64,000 nucleotides of DNA, taken from positions 2,919,501-2,983,500 of the forward strand of contig NC_007722.1 in NCBI RefSeq assembly GCF_000013005.1. The letters are read 5' to 3'. This stretch comes from Erythrobacter litoralis HTCC2594 (GTDB taxonomy: Bacteria > Pseudomonadota > Alphaproteobacteria > Sphingomonadales > Sphingomonadaceae). Shown here in pieces: positions 36,259 to 44,915 of this stretch. The translations under genes were made by a program, and so were the position numbers. The notes under the pieces were generated by a model. That model was not told the origin of the DNA and did no database searches. It saw only the letters and a list, made by a program, of their open reading frames with translations. Positions within the stretch are counted from its first letter, which is position 1, and every line of letters begins with the position of its first letter.

Positions 36259-36942
36259 CATGTTCGCCTCTGTCAATGCTGTCGGATCAAGGACAGACAA
36301 TCATGCGCTCTGACGGGCACCGCATGCTTTGCAGCGGCGCCCGAAAAAGGAGCAGGGCTGTGGACGCACTCTGTCCCGCGCATCATGCGATGCGCTCCTG
36401 AGGGTGCGGCGTTATTTGTGTCTGGGCCCTGCATGCACTTGCGAGCCGGCAGCGGGTCGGGCGGCGCAAAGCGATGGCAAGCGACATGCCCCGCTTGCCT
36501 GCTTTCCACGCGCCCTTGGCCGCTGCCTCTTTCGCAGGTGCAGTCATCTCTATGGAGCTGTCGAATAGCTGCCCATCGGCGTTGAATAACCTGCTGGCCA
36601 ACCTTGCTCTCGCTCCAACCTGAAGGTCGGGAAAAGACGTGCATGGCCAAAGCTCTCAAGCTCCTGGACCACCATCGCGCATAGGGGAACAGGGGAGCAC
36701 ACCCTACCCCGCGAATTCGGGACTTATCATTCTGATTTTATTGTGAAATCCCGTTTTGGGCGGAATCAACCCGTCTGCGAGTAGAGCGGGTTTGCGCTGA
36801 TCCGCACACAACTCACATCGCCGTAGTGTATTGTAATTATGCGATAAACTTTCGATTGACTGCGAGTTGTTCACGATTTATTCTCATCATCACCTTCCGC
36901 AAGGTGAGCTAGGTTCCGTCGGCCCGACAAGGAACCTGTTTC
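36259..36942. other. Non-coding region upstream of the transfer genes, candidate oriT
   Basis: Nearly 700 bp without a supportable gene, GC-rich to about 36690 and then sharply AT-rich up to the transfer genes. It contains a hairpin AACCCGTCT (36768-36776) / AGAGCGGGTT (36783-36792) and, 36 bp further, GTATTGT at 36828-36834 in TAGTGTATTGTAATTATGCG. GTATTGT matches part of the known R388 nick-region TGCGTATTGTCT used by MobF relaxase TrwC. Position just before the accessory protein, coupling protein and MobF relaxase makes oriT plausible but unproven. Confidence 0.45.
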
Positions 36943-37275
36943 ATGACCCGACAAGATCGGCTTCAGACATTCGTATCGCTTCCCGTGAGCAACTGGGTTC
37001 GCCAGTCTGCTGCGGACCAGGGCGAAAGCGTCAGCGTCTTCATTCGCGACCTTATTATTGCAGCCTGGCATCGTGATAACGAGACGAAGGATCGGCCCAC
37101 TGCGCTCGATCCAGCCCGGCAGAACGTCTTTATCTCTGTGGCTCTCGATGCGCTGCTGGCTGGTCATCCGGACCCGACCTTGCGGGAAACGACGCACGAG
37201 GCTTATCGCCGCCGGCTCGAGCGGCTCGGTCTAGCTTTGAGCACCAACATGGGAGGCCATTCCCATGAAGCATAA
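36943..37275 (+). CDS. Ribbon-helix-helix-like relaxosome accessory protein
   Basis: A 110-residue protein whose first 45 residues read like a ribbon-helix-helix DNA-binding fold: strand LQTFVSLPVS, helix NWVRQSAADQG, turn ESVS, helix VFIRDLIIAAW. Small RHH proteins in this position (TrwA, TraJ, TraM analogues) bind oriT and help recruit the relaxase and coupling protein. AAGGA upstream supports ATG 36943. Its end overlaps the coupling-protein gene by 11 bp, indicating coupled expression. Confidence 0.7.
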   Translation: MTRQDRLQTFVSLPVSNWVRQSAADQGESVSVFIRDLIIAAWHRDNETKDRPTALDPARQNVFISVALDALLAGHPDPTLRETTHEAYRRRLERLGLALSTNMGGHSHEA

Positions 37276-39580
37276 CCTCCTTAACTTCACCCGCGGAAGC
37301 CAGTTGCTAGGTCACTTTGCCTTCATGTTTGCAGCAGGCCTCAAAGGCCCTGTGATCGTCACCGCGCTAGTCGTTATGGGTACCTGTTATTGGGAAGTGA
37401 GAACGACTCTGACCGATCACCAGTTCTACCTGATCTGGATGCATATCTACGCGAGCCTTTACGCCTTCATGGAGTTCGATCCGGCAAAACTGGTCAACCT
37501 CACGCTGGCCGATGGAGACAAGGTTGGTCTCCCTTTTGCGGTGGTTCGCGAGTTCCCACCCATGCGCGATGCAGTCGACGCGTTCGTGTCCGCGACCAAG
37601 CAAGGATTGCTCATGTCAGCTGTCTTTCTTGCGCCAGCATTTGTGTTCTTCTGGTGGTTCGCCGAGCGCTTCGGTGGCCGCTCGAAAGAACGCAAGCACG
37701 AGCGCGGAGCCATGCTCGTTTCACTCGATGAACTCGAGGATGAAATCGAGCGCTATAATGGCAAGTATCGCGCTGAAGAGCTGAGCCGGAAGTTCGGTTG
37801 GAAATGGCGCCTTGCAAGCTCTTCTGCGCTGGCCGAAGCCGGGCATTATGCGCCCGCCCATCTTGCTGGCGTAAGCTGGCCATGGCGGCTTGAGCAGAGC
37901 CATACCATGCTGATTGGGACGACCGGAACCGGTAAGACCGTCGCGCTTACAGAACTCGTGACCGAGGCCCGTCAGCGCGGCCAACGCGCCGTGATTTTCG
38001 ATCTCACCGGTGCCTTTATCGAGGCCTACTACGATCCGGCACGTGACGTTATTCTCAACCCAATCGATGCGCGTTGTCCGGTGTGGAGCGTTTTCAATGA
38101 CTGCTCGAGCGAAGCCGAATTCCATGCCGCAGCCGAGGCGCTTGTGCCTCATGATGGCGGCGGATCGGAACAGTTCTGGGTGCTTGCTGCACGGATGTTG
38201 TTTGTCGAGATGTGTCTCCATCTCTCGCGCAAAGGGGCCGCGACCAACGAGGCTCTGGCCCAGAAATTGATGACCGCGGATCTGTCCGAGGTGCACAAGC
38301 TGATGCGCGGAACAATGGCCGATCCGCTCACCGCTCCGGAAGCTGCACGTATGGCAGAATCGATCCGTGCGGTGTTCAACGCCAACGCCAAAGTGCTCAA
38401 GCTTCTGCCCTCGGAGGGACCACGCTTTTCGGTCCGCGACTGGGTTAAGGGCGACTGCGAACCGGGTTCGATCCTGTTTCTTTCGGCGCGCTATGTCGAC
38501 ATGAGCATCTCCTCGCAATTGCTCACTTTATGGCTCGATACAGCGATGAACACGCTGATGACACTCGAGCGCACGCAAGACCTCAGGATGTGGTTCCTGA
38601 TTGACGAGCTTGGTGCCCTTCATCGTCTGCCAGCGCTCGAGAAAGGGCTGCAGACCGCGCGCAATTTCGGTGGTGCGATCGTCACCGGCGTCCATGCCTT
38701 TGCCAAACTCAAGGAAGTCTACGGCGAGAACATGGCCATGACACTCTCGTCGCTTGCGCGGACCAAGCTGATCCTCGCAACAGCCGACCGCGAGACAGCA
38801 ACATGGTGCTCCGATTTCATCGGTCACCGGCAGGTGCGCGACATGGAAGAGGGCTATAGTTACGGCTACAACAATGCCCGCGACGCGGTCAGCCTGACAC
38901 CGAGGCGGCAGGTGGAGCCTCTGCTTCTTCCCGACCAGTTTATGAATCTTCCAAGGTTGACGGCTTACATCAAGTTTCCTGACGGTTTCCCTGCCGCCCC
39001 GGTTTCGCTGATACCTCGTTCGCGCGAGCGTATTGCCGAAGGTTTCATACCCCGAGAGACGCCGCCAGTTAATGGCGCACAGGATCCTGACACGGCTTCA
39101 GCGACGGGGCGAATGGCAAGCCCTTTGACGGATGGAGAGCATCCTGCCTCGAATGATGACGGTGCTGGCAAACCCGTCGATCCGAAGCAGCTAAAGCTGA
39201 CGTTGCCAACGCCGGCTAGAGCCGCTGACGAAGCGCGAAATGATCGGCAAGCGGCCGCGCGCGATCAGTTGGAAGCGTCCCGTCAGTCAGATCAGACCAA
39301 GGCTGAAACAAGCGTCGATGCGGTCGGTCCCAAGGCCCCGACTCTGCCACGTTCGACCGTGCAAACGAGCGAGGATGCCGCAGCCTCGAATGTCGCGCAG
39401 GACAAAAAGGAAGCGGGAACTGAAGTCCCGAAGGACCATGGCAAAGATGCGCTTTCGCTTGAAAACAGATCATCCGCGACCGGTGCCAAACCAATCGATC
39501 CTGCCGAAAAGGACCTTCGTGAAGGCGCTGTCAGCGATCCGCCCGCAAAGGACTTGGGTGAGTTTGAGCCCGACATGTGA
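37265..39580 (+). CDS. traD: Type IV coupling protein, TraD/TrwB type
   Basis: A 771-residue T4CP that docks the relaxosome to the secretion channel and pumps DNA. Two to three N-terminal membrane segments (HFAFMFAAGLKGPVIVTALV, SAVFLAPAFVFFWWF) precede the ATPase: Walker A IGTTGTGKTVALTE (~residues 216-229), Walker B FLIDELGALHRLPALEKGL and TGVHAFAKLKEVYG. A long polar, Ala/Lys/Asp-rich tail of about 170 residues ends in FEPDM, as F-type TraD proteins carry tails that contact the relaxosome. GGGAGG upstream sets the ATG. Confidence 0.9.
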   Translation: MKHNLLNFTRGSQLLGHFAFMFAAGLKGPVIVTALVVMGTCYWEVRTTLTDHQFYLIWMHIYASLYAFMEFDPAKLVNLTLADGDKVGLPFAVVREFPPMRDAVDAFVSATKQGLLMSAVFLAPAFVFFWWFAERFGGRSKERKHERGAMLVSLDELEDEIERYNGKYRAEELSRKFGWKWRLASSSALAEAGHYAPAHLAGVSWPWRLEQSHTMLIGTTGTGKTVALTELVTEARQRGQRAVIFDLTGAFIEAYYDPARDVILNPIDARCPVWSVFNDCSSEAEFHAAAEALVPHDGGGSEQFWVLAARMLFVEMCLHLSRKGAATNEALAQKLMTADLSEVHKLMRGTMADPLTAPEAARMAESIRAVFNANAKVLKLLPSEGPRFSVRDWVKGDCEPGSILFLSARYVDMSISSQLLTLWLDTAMNTLMTLERTQDLRMWFLIDELGALHRLPALEKGLQTARNFGGAIVTGVHAFAKLKEVYGENMAMTLSSLARTKLILATADRETATWCSDFIGHRQVRDMEEGYSYGYNNARDAVSLTPRRQVEPLLLPDQFMNLPRLTAYIKFPDGFPAAPVSLIPRSRERIAEGFIPRETPPVNGAQDPDTASATGRMASPLTDGEHPASNDDGAGKPVDPKQLKLTLPTPARAADEARNDRQAAARDQLEASRQSDQTKAETSVDAVGPKAPTLPRSTVQTSEDAAASNVAQDKKEAGTEVPKDHGKDALSLENRSSATGAKPIDPAEKDLREGAVSDPPAKDLGEFEPDM

Positions 39581-39640
39581 TGCGAGACTTGCGGAGGTTT
39601 TTAGGTGCCAGAGGGGGAGCCATGACGAGGATCAGAGACG

Positions 39641-42565
39641 ATGCTTTCCGTTGCCAATGTGCGCTCCCCTTCAGCTGCTGCGGCCTATTTTGCCGCTGAT
39701 AATTATTACACCGGCGCTGATGCTGATCGCTCAGGGCTCTGGACTGGGAAGGGGGCCGCGCGCCTTGGTCTTGAGGGCACAGTCAGCGCAAAACAATTCG
39801 ATGCGCTACTGCGCGGAGAATTACCCGGAGGTATCGAGGTTGGTAATGCTGGCCAGTCTCACAGGCCCGGGACAGACCTGACCTTTTCGCTCCCCAAAAG
39901 CTGGTCGCTCCTCGCCCTCGCTGGCGGGGACAAGCGGATAATTGAAGCTTATCGCGAGGCCGTGGTCGAAACATTACGTTGGGCCGAGGCCAACGCAGCG
40001 CAGACCCGGATGGGCAGCAAAGACGGTTACGGAAGGGTCGCAACCGACAACCTCACAATTGGTCTTTTTCAGCATGATACCAACCGCAATCAGGAGCCAA
40101 ACCTGCATTTTCACGCGGTCGTAGCCAACGTCACGCAAGGCCCCGACGGCAAGTGGCGGGCGCTGCGCAATGACAAGCTCTGGTCTTTCAACACGCTGCT
40201 CAATTCGATGACGATGGCCCACTTTCGCATGGCAGTCGAGAAGATGGGATACGAAGCCGGACCGGTCGGCAAGCACGGCAATTTCGAAGCGGCCGGCATC
40301 ACACGCCAGCAGCTCATGGCGTTCTCTTCCCGCCGCGAAGAGGTCCTAGATGCGGTCCGCCAAATCGGCGAAAACACCCCCAAGGCGCGTGACGTCGCCG
40401 TGCTTGCCTCAAGGAAAAGCAAGGAACCCGTGAGAGACCGTGAAGGCCTGCTTGGAGAGTGGAAGCAGAGCGCAGAAGAGGCTAGGCTCGATCTGCAAAC
40501 TATCATCGATGCATCCGAGATGCGGGCAGCAGCCAAGACGATTGCCAACTCAAAGGCTGAAAGCCTTCTCCAGCGCGGCCTGGCAAAGTTGCGAGAATTT
40601 GCGCAGCGGATCAAAGGCGATCCAGCAGACCCCCTGATCCCCGCTCACGTGCTCAAGACAGATGCGCCCACTATCGCGGCTGCGCAGGCTGTAGCCTCTG
40701 CGGTGCGCCACCTCTCCCAGCGCGAAGCGGCTTTTCCGCGCGAAGGTTTGCTCAAAGCAGCATTGGACTTCGGACTACCAACAACAGTGGACCGTGTCGA
40801 AAAACAGGTGAACGCGCTGGTTCGGCAGGGCGCGCTGGTGCGCGGTAAAGGGGCCCAGTCTGGTTGGCTCGCTAGTAAAGAGGCTCTGCAGCTTGAAGGG
40901 GCAATCCTTGCCGGTGTCGACCAGGGACGCGGTGCGGCTGCGCAAATTTTTGAACGCAAGGACGCCGTCACGCGCGTTCAGGCCGTCTCCGCAATCAACC
41001 ACGGCATCACGCTCAATCCGGGTCAGGAAGAAGCGGCAAGCCTCGTACTTTCATCGCGCGACCGGATTGTCGCGATCCAGGGCGTTGCCGGCGCCGGGAA
41101 GAGCAGCGTAATGAAGCCGGTCGCCCAGCTTTTGCGAGAGGAGGGCAAACAAGTGCTGGGTCTCGCGGTCCAGAACACACTCGTTCAGATGCTCGAGCGC
41201 GACACAGGCATCCATTCGATGACTATCGTGCGATTCCTGTCGCAATGGGACCGCTTGCTGCGCGAACCTGGCAACGCAGCTTTGCTGCATGAGGCGAAAA
41301 GCGCGCTCGGTGACCACGTGATTGTTCTCGATGAAGCCTCGATGGTCTCGAACGAAGACAAAGCGAAGCTGGTCCGCCTTGCAAACCTCGCAGAAGTCCA
41401 AAGGCTAGCGCTCGTGGGCGATCGCCAGCAGCTCGGTGCGGTTGATGCAGGCAAACCCTTTGATCTCGTCCAGCAGGCCGGGATCGAGCGCGCGATCATG
41501 GAAGAGAATCTGCGCGGACGCGACTCTGTCTTGCGGCGCGCCCAAGCCGCTGCGCAGGCAGGGCGTATCGATGATGCGCTGAAAGCGCTCGCGCCAACCA
41601 CCATCGAGGCCAAAGGGGACAGCGCAATCGTGGCCGCCGAGCGATGGCTTTCGCTTAGTCCGGCGGAACGCGCGAGGACGTCCATCTATGCTTCCGGACG
41701 CGCCTTGCGCTCCGCCGTCAACGATGCCGTACAGCAAGGGCTCAAGGCGAATGGCGAGCTTGGACAGCGTGCTGCACGACTGACTGTTCACTCTCGGGTC
41801 AACGCGACACGGGAGGAGCTTCGGTACATGGGCACTTACAGCGCCGGCATGGTGCTGAATGTCCGCTCGCGCGACAGTTCCCAGAAACTGTCGAAGGGCG
41901 ACTACACCGTCAAATCCATCGACCACACCCGAAAGCGCGTGATGCTCGAAGACAGGAAGGGACGGAAGCATACATTCAGCCCCACGCGTCTTCGCCCAGG
42001 TGGGAGCGACGACCGTTTCTCATTGTTCGAACGCAAGTCGTTCAGGCTTTTCGAAGGCGACAAGATCCGTTGGACCGACAACGATCATAAGCGCGCACTT
42101 TTCAATGCCGATCAGGCGAAGATTGTAGGGGTCGATGCCAAGGGCGTTACCGTCGAAACCTCAGCGGGCAACGAGCTTCGCTTGGCGCGGGGCGATCCCA
42201 TGTTGAAGCGTCTTGATCTGGCTTATGCCTTGAACGCACATATGGCGCAGGGACTGACCTCTGATCGCGGCATTGCTGTAATGGATAGCCGCGAGCGCAA
42301 TCTTTCTAATCAGCAAACCTTCCTCGTCACCGTGACGAGGCTGCGTGACGGTCTCACATTGGTTGCTGACAGCGCAGAGAAACTCGGCCGGGCAATCAAG
42401 GCCAACAGCGGCGAGAAAAGCTCGGCGCTAGAAGTGACGCAGCGACTGAAGTCAGCGGCGGCAAAAGGCACAGCGCAAGACAAGACCAATGAGAGCGCTG
42501 CGCCAGCAAAGGATCCGCCGGAACTCACAAAGGAGCGAGTAAAGCCCTTTGAAATAGGGATTTGA
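39641..42565 (+). CDS. traI: MobF family conjugative relaxase-helicase
   Basis: A 974-residue TrwC/TraI-like relaxase that nicks oriT, stays bound to the 5' end and unwinds DNA. The N-terminal relaxase domain starts MLSVANVRSPSAAAAYF with candidate nucleophile tyrosines at YYTGADAD and the metal-binding three-His motif in QHDTNRNQEPNLHFHAVVA. The C-terminal SF1 helicase has Walker A IQGVAGAGKSSVMKP and Walker B IVLDEASMVSNEDKA, then LVGDRQQLGAVDAG. It is shorter than F TraI (about 1756), closer to TrwC. It lies 60 bp after traD. Confidence 0.93.
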   Translation: MLSVANVRSPSAAAAYFAADNYYTGADADRSGLWTGKGAARLGLEGTVSAKQFDALLRGELPGGIEVGNAGQSHRPGTDLTFSLPKSWSLLALAGGDKRIIEAYREAVVETLRWAEANAAQTRMGSKDGYGRVATDNLTIGLFQHDTNRNQEPNLHFHAVVANVTQGPDGKWRALRNDKLWSFNTLLNSMTMAHFRMAVEKMGYEAGPVGKHGNFEAAGITRQQLMAFSSRREEVLDAVRQIGENTPKARDVAVLASRKSKEPVRDREGLLGEWKQSAEEARLDLQTIIDASEMRAAAKTIANSKAESLLQRGLAKLREFAQRIKGDPADPLIPAHVLKTDAPTIAAAQAVASAVRHLSQREAAFPREGLLKAALDFGLPTTVDRVEKQVNALVRQGALVRGKGAQSGWLASKEALQLEGAILAGVDQGRGAAAQIFERKDAVTRVQAVSAINHGITLNPGQEEAASLVLSSRDRIVAIQGVAGAGKSSVMKPVAQLLREEGKQVLGLAVQNTLVQMLERDTGIHSMTIVRFLSQWDRLLREPGNAALLHEAKSALGDHVIVLDEASMVSNEDKAKLVRLANLAEVQRLALVGDRQQLGAVDAGKPFDLVQQAGIERAIMEENLRGRDSVLRRAQAAAQAGRIDDALKALAPTTIEAKGDSAIVAAERWLSLSPAERARTSIYASGRALRSAVNDAVQQGLKANGELGQRAARLTVHSRVNATREELRYMGTYSAGMVLNVRSRDSSQKLSKGDYTVKSIDHTRKRVMLEDRKGRKHTFSPTRLRPGGSDDRFSLFERKSFRLFEGDKIRWTDNDHKRALFNADQAKIVGVDAKGVTVETSAGNELRLARGDPMLKRLDLAYALNAHMAQGLTSDRGIAVMDSRERNLSNQQTFLVTVTRLRDGLTLVADSAEKLGRAIKANSGEKSSALEVTQRLKSAAAKGTAQDKTNESAAPAKDPPELTKERVKPFEIGI

Positions 42566-42580
42566 CCTAGCGGGAGTAAT

Positions 42581-43216
42581 TTAAATCGCGCGACCAAACC
42601 AGATCACTCGGCCGACCACCTGGATTTCGGACCGGTCGACATCGTCCCAGCTTGGATAAGCCGCATTGTCGCTGCTGATAGTAATCTTGCGTCCGCCGGG
42701 CTTGAGCGTCACGCGTTTGACCACCAAAGCATCATCGGCGCGCAGAACATAAATACCATCACGCAGCCTTGAACCCTCGTCCGATGCGTCGACCAGCACT
42801 TCGTCGCCATCGCTGAGTGTTGGCTCCATGGAGTCCCCCAAAACATGGATGATCGAGAGGCTGGCGCTCTTTGCCCGCGTCAGCGCGGCGAGCCAACGCT
42901 CATCAAAGCCGAAACGGGTATGTGCCGTTTCACTTTCGGCAATCGCTCCAAAGCCTGCCGACGCATCGACGTTCAGGACAGGGATCTCTATCAAACCGTC
43001 GCGTATCGGTGCGGGCGGGCCGCCAAGGACTTGCTCGTCGACCCCGAAAAAGCTCGCAAGGACGCGCCTGTCATCGTCATCGAGTTTGCGCGGTGAGCCG
43101 CGCTTGATGAATTGCTGGATGTAGGACGAGTTGCGTCCGATCAACCGTGAAATAGCCGAATAGCCGAGCCGTCGCTGCTGGATCAGCCGGTCTAGCTCAT
43201 CTCTGACATGTTCCAT
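42581..43216 (-). CDS. S24/LexA-like repressor peptidase
   Basis: A 211-residue regulator with an N-terminal HTH (GYSAISRLIGRNSSYIQQFI) and a C-terminal S24 peptidase domain. The catalytic Ser is in HVLGDSMEPTLSDGDEV and the Lys in DALVVKRVTL; an Ala-Gly pair in VDASAGFGA is the likely autocleavage site. Such repressors silence an element until RecA/ssDNA damage signalling triggers self-cleavage. It converges on the relaxase gene and is divergent, 112 bp, from a small DNA-binding protein gene. It sits immediately before the BREX island, so it may control the ICE, the island or both. Confidence 0.88.
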   Translation of the reverse strand: MEHVRDELDRLIQQRRLGYSAISRLIGRNSSYIQQFIKRGSPRKLDDDDRRVLASFFGVDEQVLGGPPAPIRDGLIEIPVLNVDASAGFGAIAESETAHTRFGFDERWLAALTRAKSASLSIIHVLGDSMEPTLSDGDEVLVDASDEGSRLRDGIYVLRADDALVVKRVTLKPGGRKITISSDNAAYPSWDDVDRSEIQVVGRVIWFGRAI

Positions 43217-43328
43217 CGTCGAATTCCTTCTGAAAGCCTGAGGAGGGAAGGAAATCTCCTAGACTCGATGGAACCTTCCTACTAAGAACAAAGCAAGAAC
43301 ACAAGTCTAGAGTGAGTCGAGGAAGGCT
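43217..43328. promoter_or_regulatory. Divergent promoter/operator between S24 repressor and small DNA-binding gene
   Basis: 112 bp, AT-rich (AAGAACAAAGCAAGAACACA near the middle), between two opposite starts of regulatory genes. The AAGAACAxAG-like direct repeats at about 43285-43300 could be repressor sites. The layout resembles a CI/Cro-type switch; inference. Confidence 0.5.
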
Positions 43329-43508
43329 ATGAAGTTGTTGGATAGGATCGAGCGTCATCTCAAAGAATCGCACATGTCGGCGACGCGGTTCGGGCGTCGC
43401 GCGGTTGGCGACCCTCGGTTCGTTCTTGATCTAAGAGCTGGCCGCAGGCCGCGCAGGAGGACAATCGAGAAGGTGGAGAACTACCTCAACGCAGATAAAT
43501 CATTGTAA
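43329..43508 (+). CDS. Small Cro-like DNA-binding protein opposite the S24 repressor
   Basis: A 59-residue very basic protein (MKLLDRIERHLKESHMSATR..., ending NYLNADKSL). The layout helix-MSATRFGRRAVGDPRFVLDL-RAGRRPRRRTIEKVENYL fits a compact helix-turn-helix of the kind often paired with alphaproteobacterial repressors, with an Arg-rich third helix for DNA contact. It is divergent from the repressor gene and upstream of brxA. A switch partner role is inferred. Start ATG 43329 has GAGGAAGG about 8 bp upstream. Confidence 0.7.
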   Translation: MKLLDRIERHLKESHMSATRFGRRAVGDPRFVLDLRAGRRPRRRTIEKVENYLNADKSL

Positions 43509-43691
43509 AATGACTACTGCGGTTCTGAATTTCTCTTGAGATTGCTGAAACATATCTTGGCGCGATGCTCTCAATTCTCTAGATCAATTTGTGAAAGCTT
43601 CTCCTCCTTGGACTCGCCGCGATCAGGCTAGTTCTACTGCCGGAGAAGGGCTATGTGAGCTCGTCAGCAAGACGAGCTTCAAGGGGATGGG
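43509..43691 (+). promoter_or_regulatory. Leader region of the BREX operon with hairpin
   Basis: 183 bp without a gene. AGCTCGTC (43658-43665) and GACGAGCT (43671-43678) form a perfect 8-bp hairpin ending 13 bp before the brxA ATG, with AAGGGGATGGG as the ribosome binding site right after it. No T run follows, so it looks more like an operator or translational element than a terminator. Confidence 0.5.
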
Positions 43692-44306
43692 ATGAGTGCT
43701 TCGACCAAACAAGATTACAAAATGTCATTTAGCACCGGGGGTCTCTTCCATAACGAAAGCTTGGAAGTCGCGCGTTTGCATCTAGACGGAGAGCCCTGGG
43801 AAGACACGATCCTCAGGGCCATGGAGGAAGGCGCAACCAGCCTGCCGAAGTCAGCATCGAACCGCCGATCCTTGCGCGAAATCTCAAACCGCTTGCTTAC
43901 TCTGACGAGCGAAGAACGAGCCTTCCTTTTGGATGAGGCTGACCGCTCTGAACAACAAGCGCTCCTCTGGATCGCCACTTGCCGAGCCTACCGCTTCATA
44001 CGTGAATTTGCCGTCGAAGTGGTGCGGGATCGATACCTTGGTTACCAACTCGAACTACCCCTTGAAAGCTTTGACATTCTCTTGGATGCAAAGGCGGAGT
44101 GGGATGATGGTTTGGCCAATCTGAACCAATCAACCCGCCTGAAGCTTCGTCAGATCATGTTCCGAATAATGCGTGAGGCCGGAATAGTCTCAGAAGATCA
44201 CCGCATTCAGACGGCTGTCATTTCAACCCGTGTGCGGCACATGATTGAAGCCAACAACCCCGGCGAACTGGCTATATTTCCTAGTGTTCCGGTCGAGGGG
44301 GCATGA
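43692..44306 (+). CDS. brxA: BREX protein BrxA (DUF1819)
   Basis: A 204-residue BrxA of the DUF1819 family, a small helical DNA-binding protein that heads most type 1 BREX operons. FSTGGLFHNESLEVARLHLDG near the N-terminus is characteristic, with ISNRLLTLTSEERAFLLDEAD and LLWIATCRAYRFIREFA downstream. Its exact job in phage exclusion is not settled; deletion effects vary between systems. The brxB start lies 4 bp after its stop. Base composition is lower in GC than the conjugation genes, in line with a separately acquired island. Confidence 0.93.
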   Translation: MSASTKQDYKMSFSTGGLFHNESLEVARLHLDGEPWEDTILRAMEEGATSLPKSASNRRSLREISNRLLTLTSEERAFLLDEADRSEQQALLWIATCRAYRFIREFAVEVVRDRYLGYQLELPLESFDILLDAKAEWDDGLANLNQSTRLKLRQIMFRIMREAGIVSEDHRIQTAVISTRVRHMIEANNPGELAIFPSVPVEGA

Positions 44307-44310
44307 TTTG

Positions 44311-44910
44311 ATGCGTCAACTAAACCGGAAAGAGCGCGCAGAGCACCTCTATCGCGTGATCAGAAGTGAGCGCTTCCTCACGAAGCAAGGCCTCGGAAAT
44401 GAAGTCCCATTCTTCATCTATCCCTTTCCCGCAGAAGAAGGGCTCACCATGGTCGAGGATCGCGAAGATCTCGTTACTCGCCTTCAACATTCCGGCACCC
44501 GGGTGTTGGATTTGAACCTCTTTGATATTGCACTCGATATCCTCTCTGAGCGTGGGATTCTTGAAGAGGTGCTCGAGATTGAGGCCGACACCAGCAAGGG
44601 CGAGATCAAGGAACTACTGCAAGGGGTCTTAGACCCAAAGGCTCACCTCGTCCCACATATCGGAAAGGCAATCGAAGCCGTACCGCACGACGTTATTTTC
44701 TTGTCCGGCGTTGGTGAAGTGTACCCCTACATCCGCTCACACAACGTTTTGAACAATCTACAGAGCACTGCAAAAGAGGCGCCCACCGTTCTCTTTTTTC
44801 CCGGAAGCTACACCCATGCATTGGCGACGGGTGCGTCGCTGGAGCTCTTCGGTCAGCTCCATGACGACAAGTACTACCGCGCCTTCAACATCCTGAATTA
44901 CGAGGTCTAA
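44311..44910 (+). CDS. brxB: BREX protein BrxB (DUF1788)
   Basis: A 199-residue BrxB of the DUF1788 family, essential for phage exclusion in characterised type 1 BREX. Conserved features are VPFFIYPFPAEEGLTM, VLDLNLFDIALDIL, DVIFLSGVGEVYPYIRSHNVLN and VLFFPGSYTHALATGASLELFG. The ATG at 44311 is preferred because it follows the brxA stop by 4 bp and gives family length; an in-frame ATG at 44245 inside brxA would add 22 residues. brxC begins 5 bp after the stop. Confidence 0.94.
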   Translation: MRQLNRKERAEHLYRVIRSERFLTKQGLGNEVPFFIYPFPAEEGLTMVEDREDLVTRLQHSGTRVLDLNLFDIALDILSERGILEEVLEIEADTSKGEIKELLQGVLDPKAHLVPHIGKAIEAVPHDVIFLSGVGEVYPYIRSHNVLNNLQSTAKEAPTVLFFPGSYTHALATGASLELFGQLHDDKYYRAFNILNYEV

Positions 44911-44915
44911 GCCCT

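Noticed and set aside
36273..36659. A 128-codon minus-strand frame in the region before the transfer genes
   Set aside because: Arg/His/Cys-rich composition typical of an antisense frame in GC-rich DNA, no ribosome binding site, no recognisable domain.
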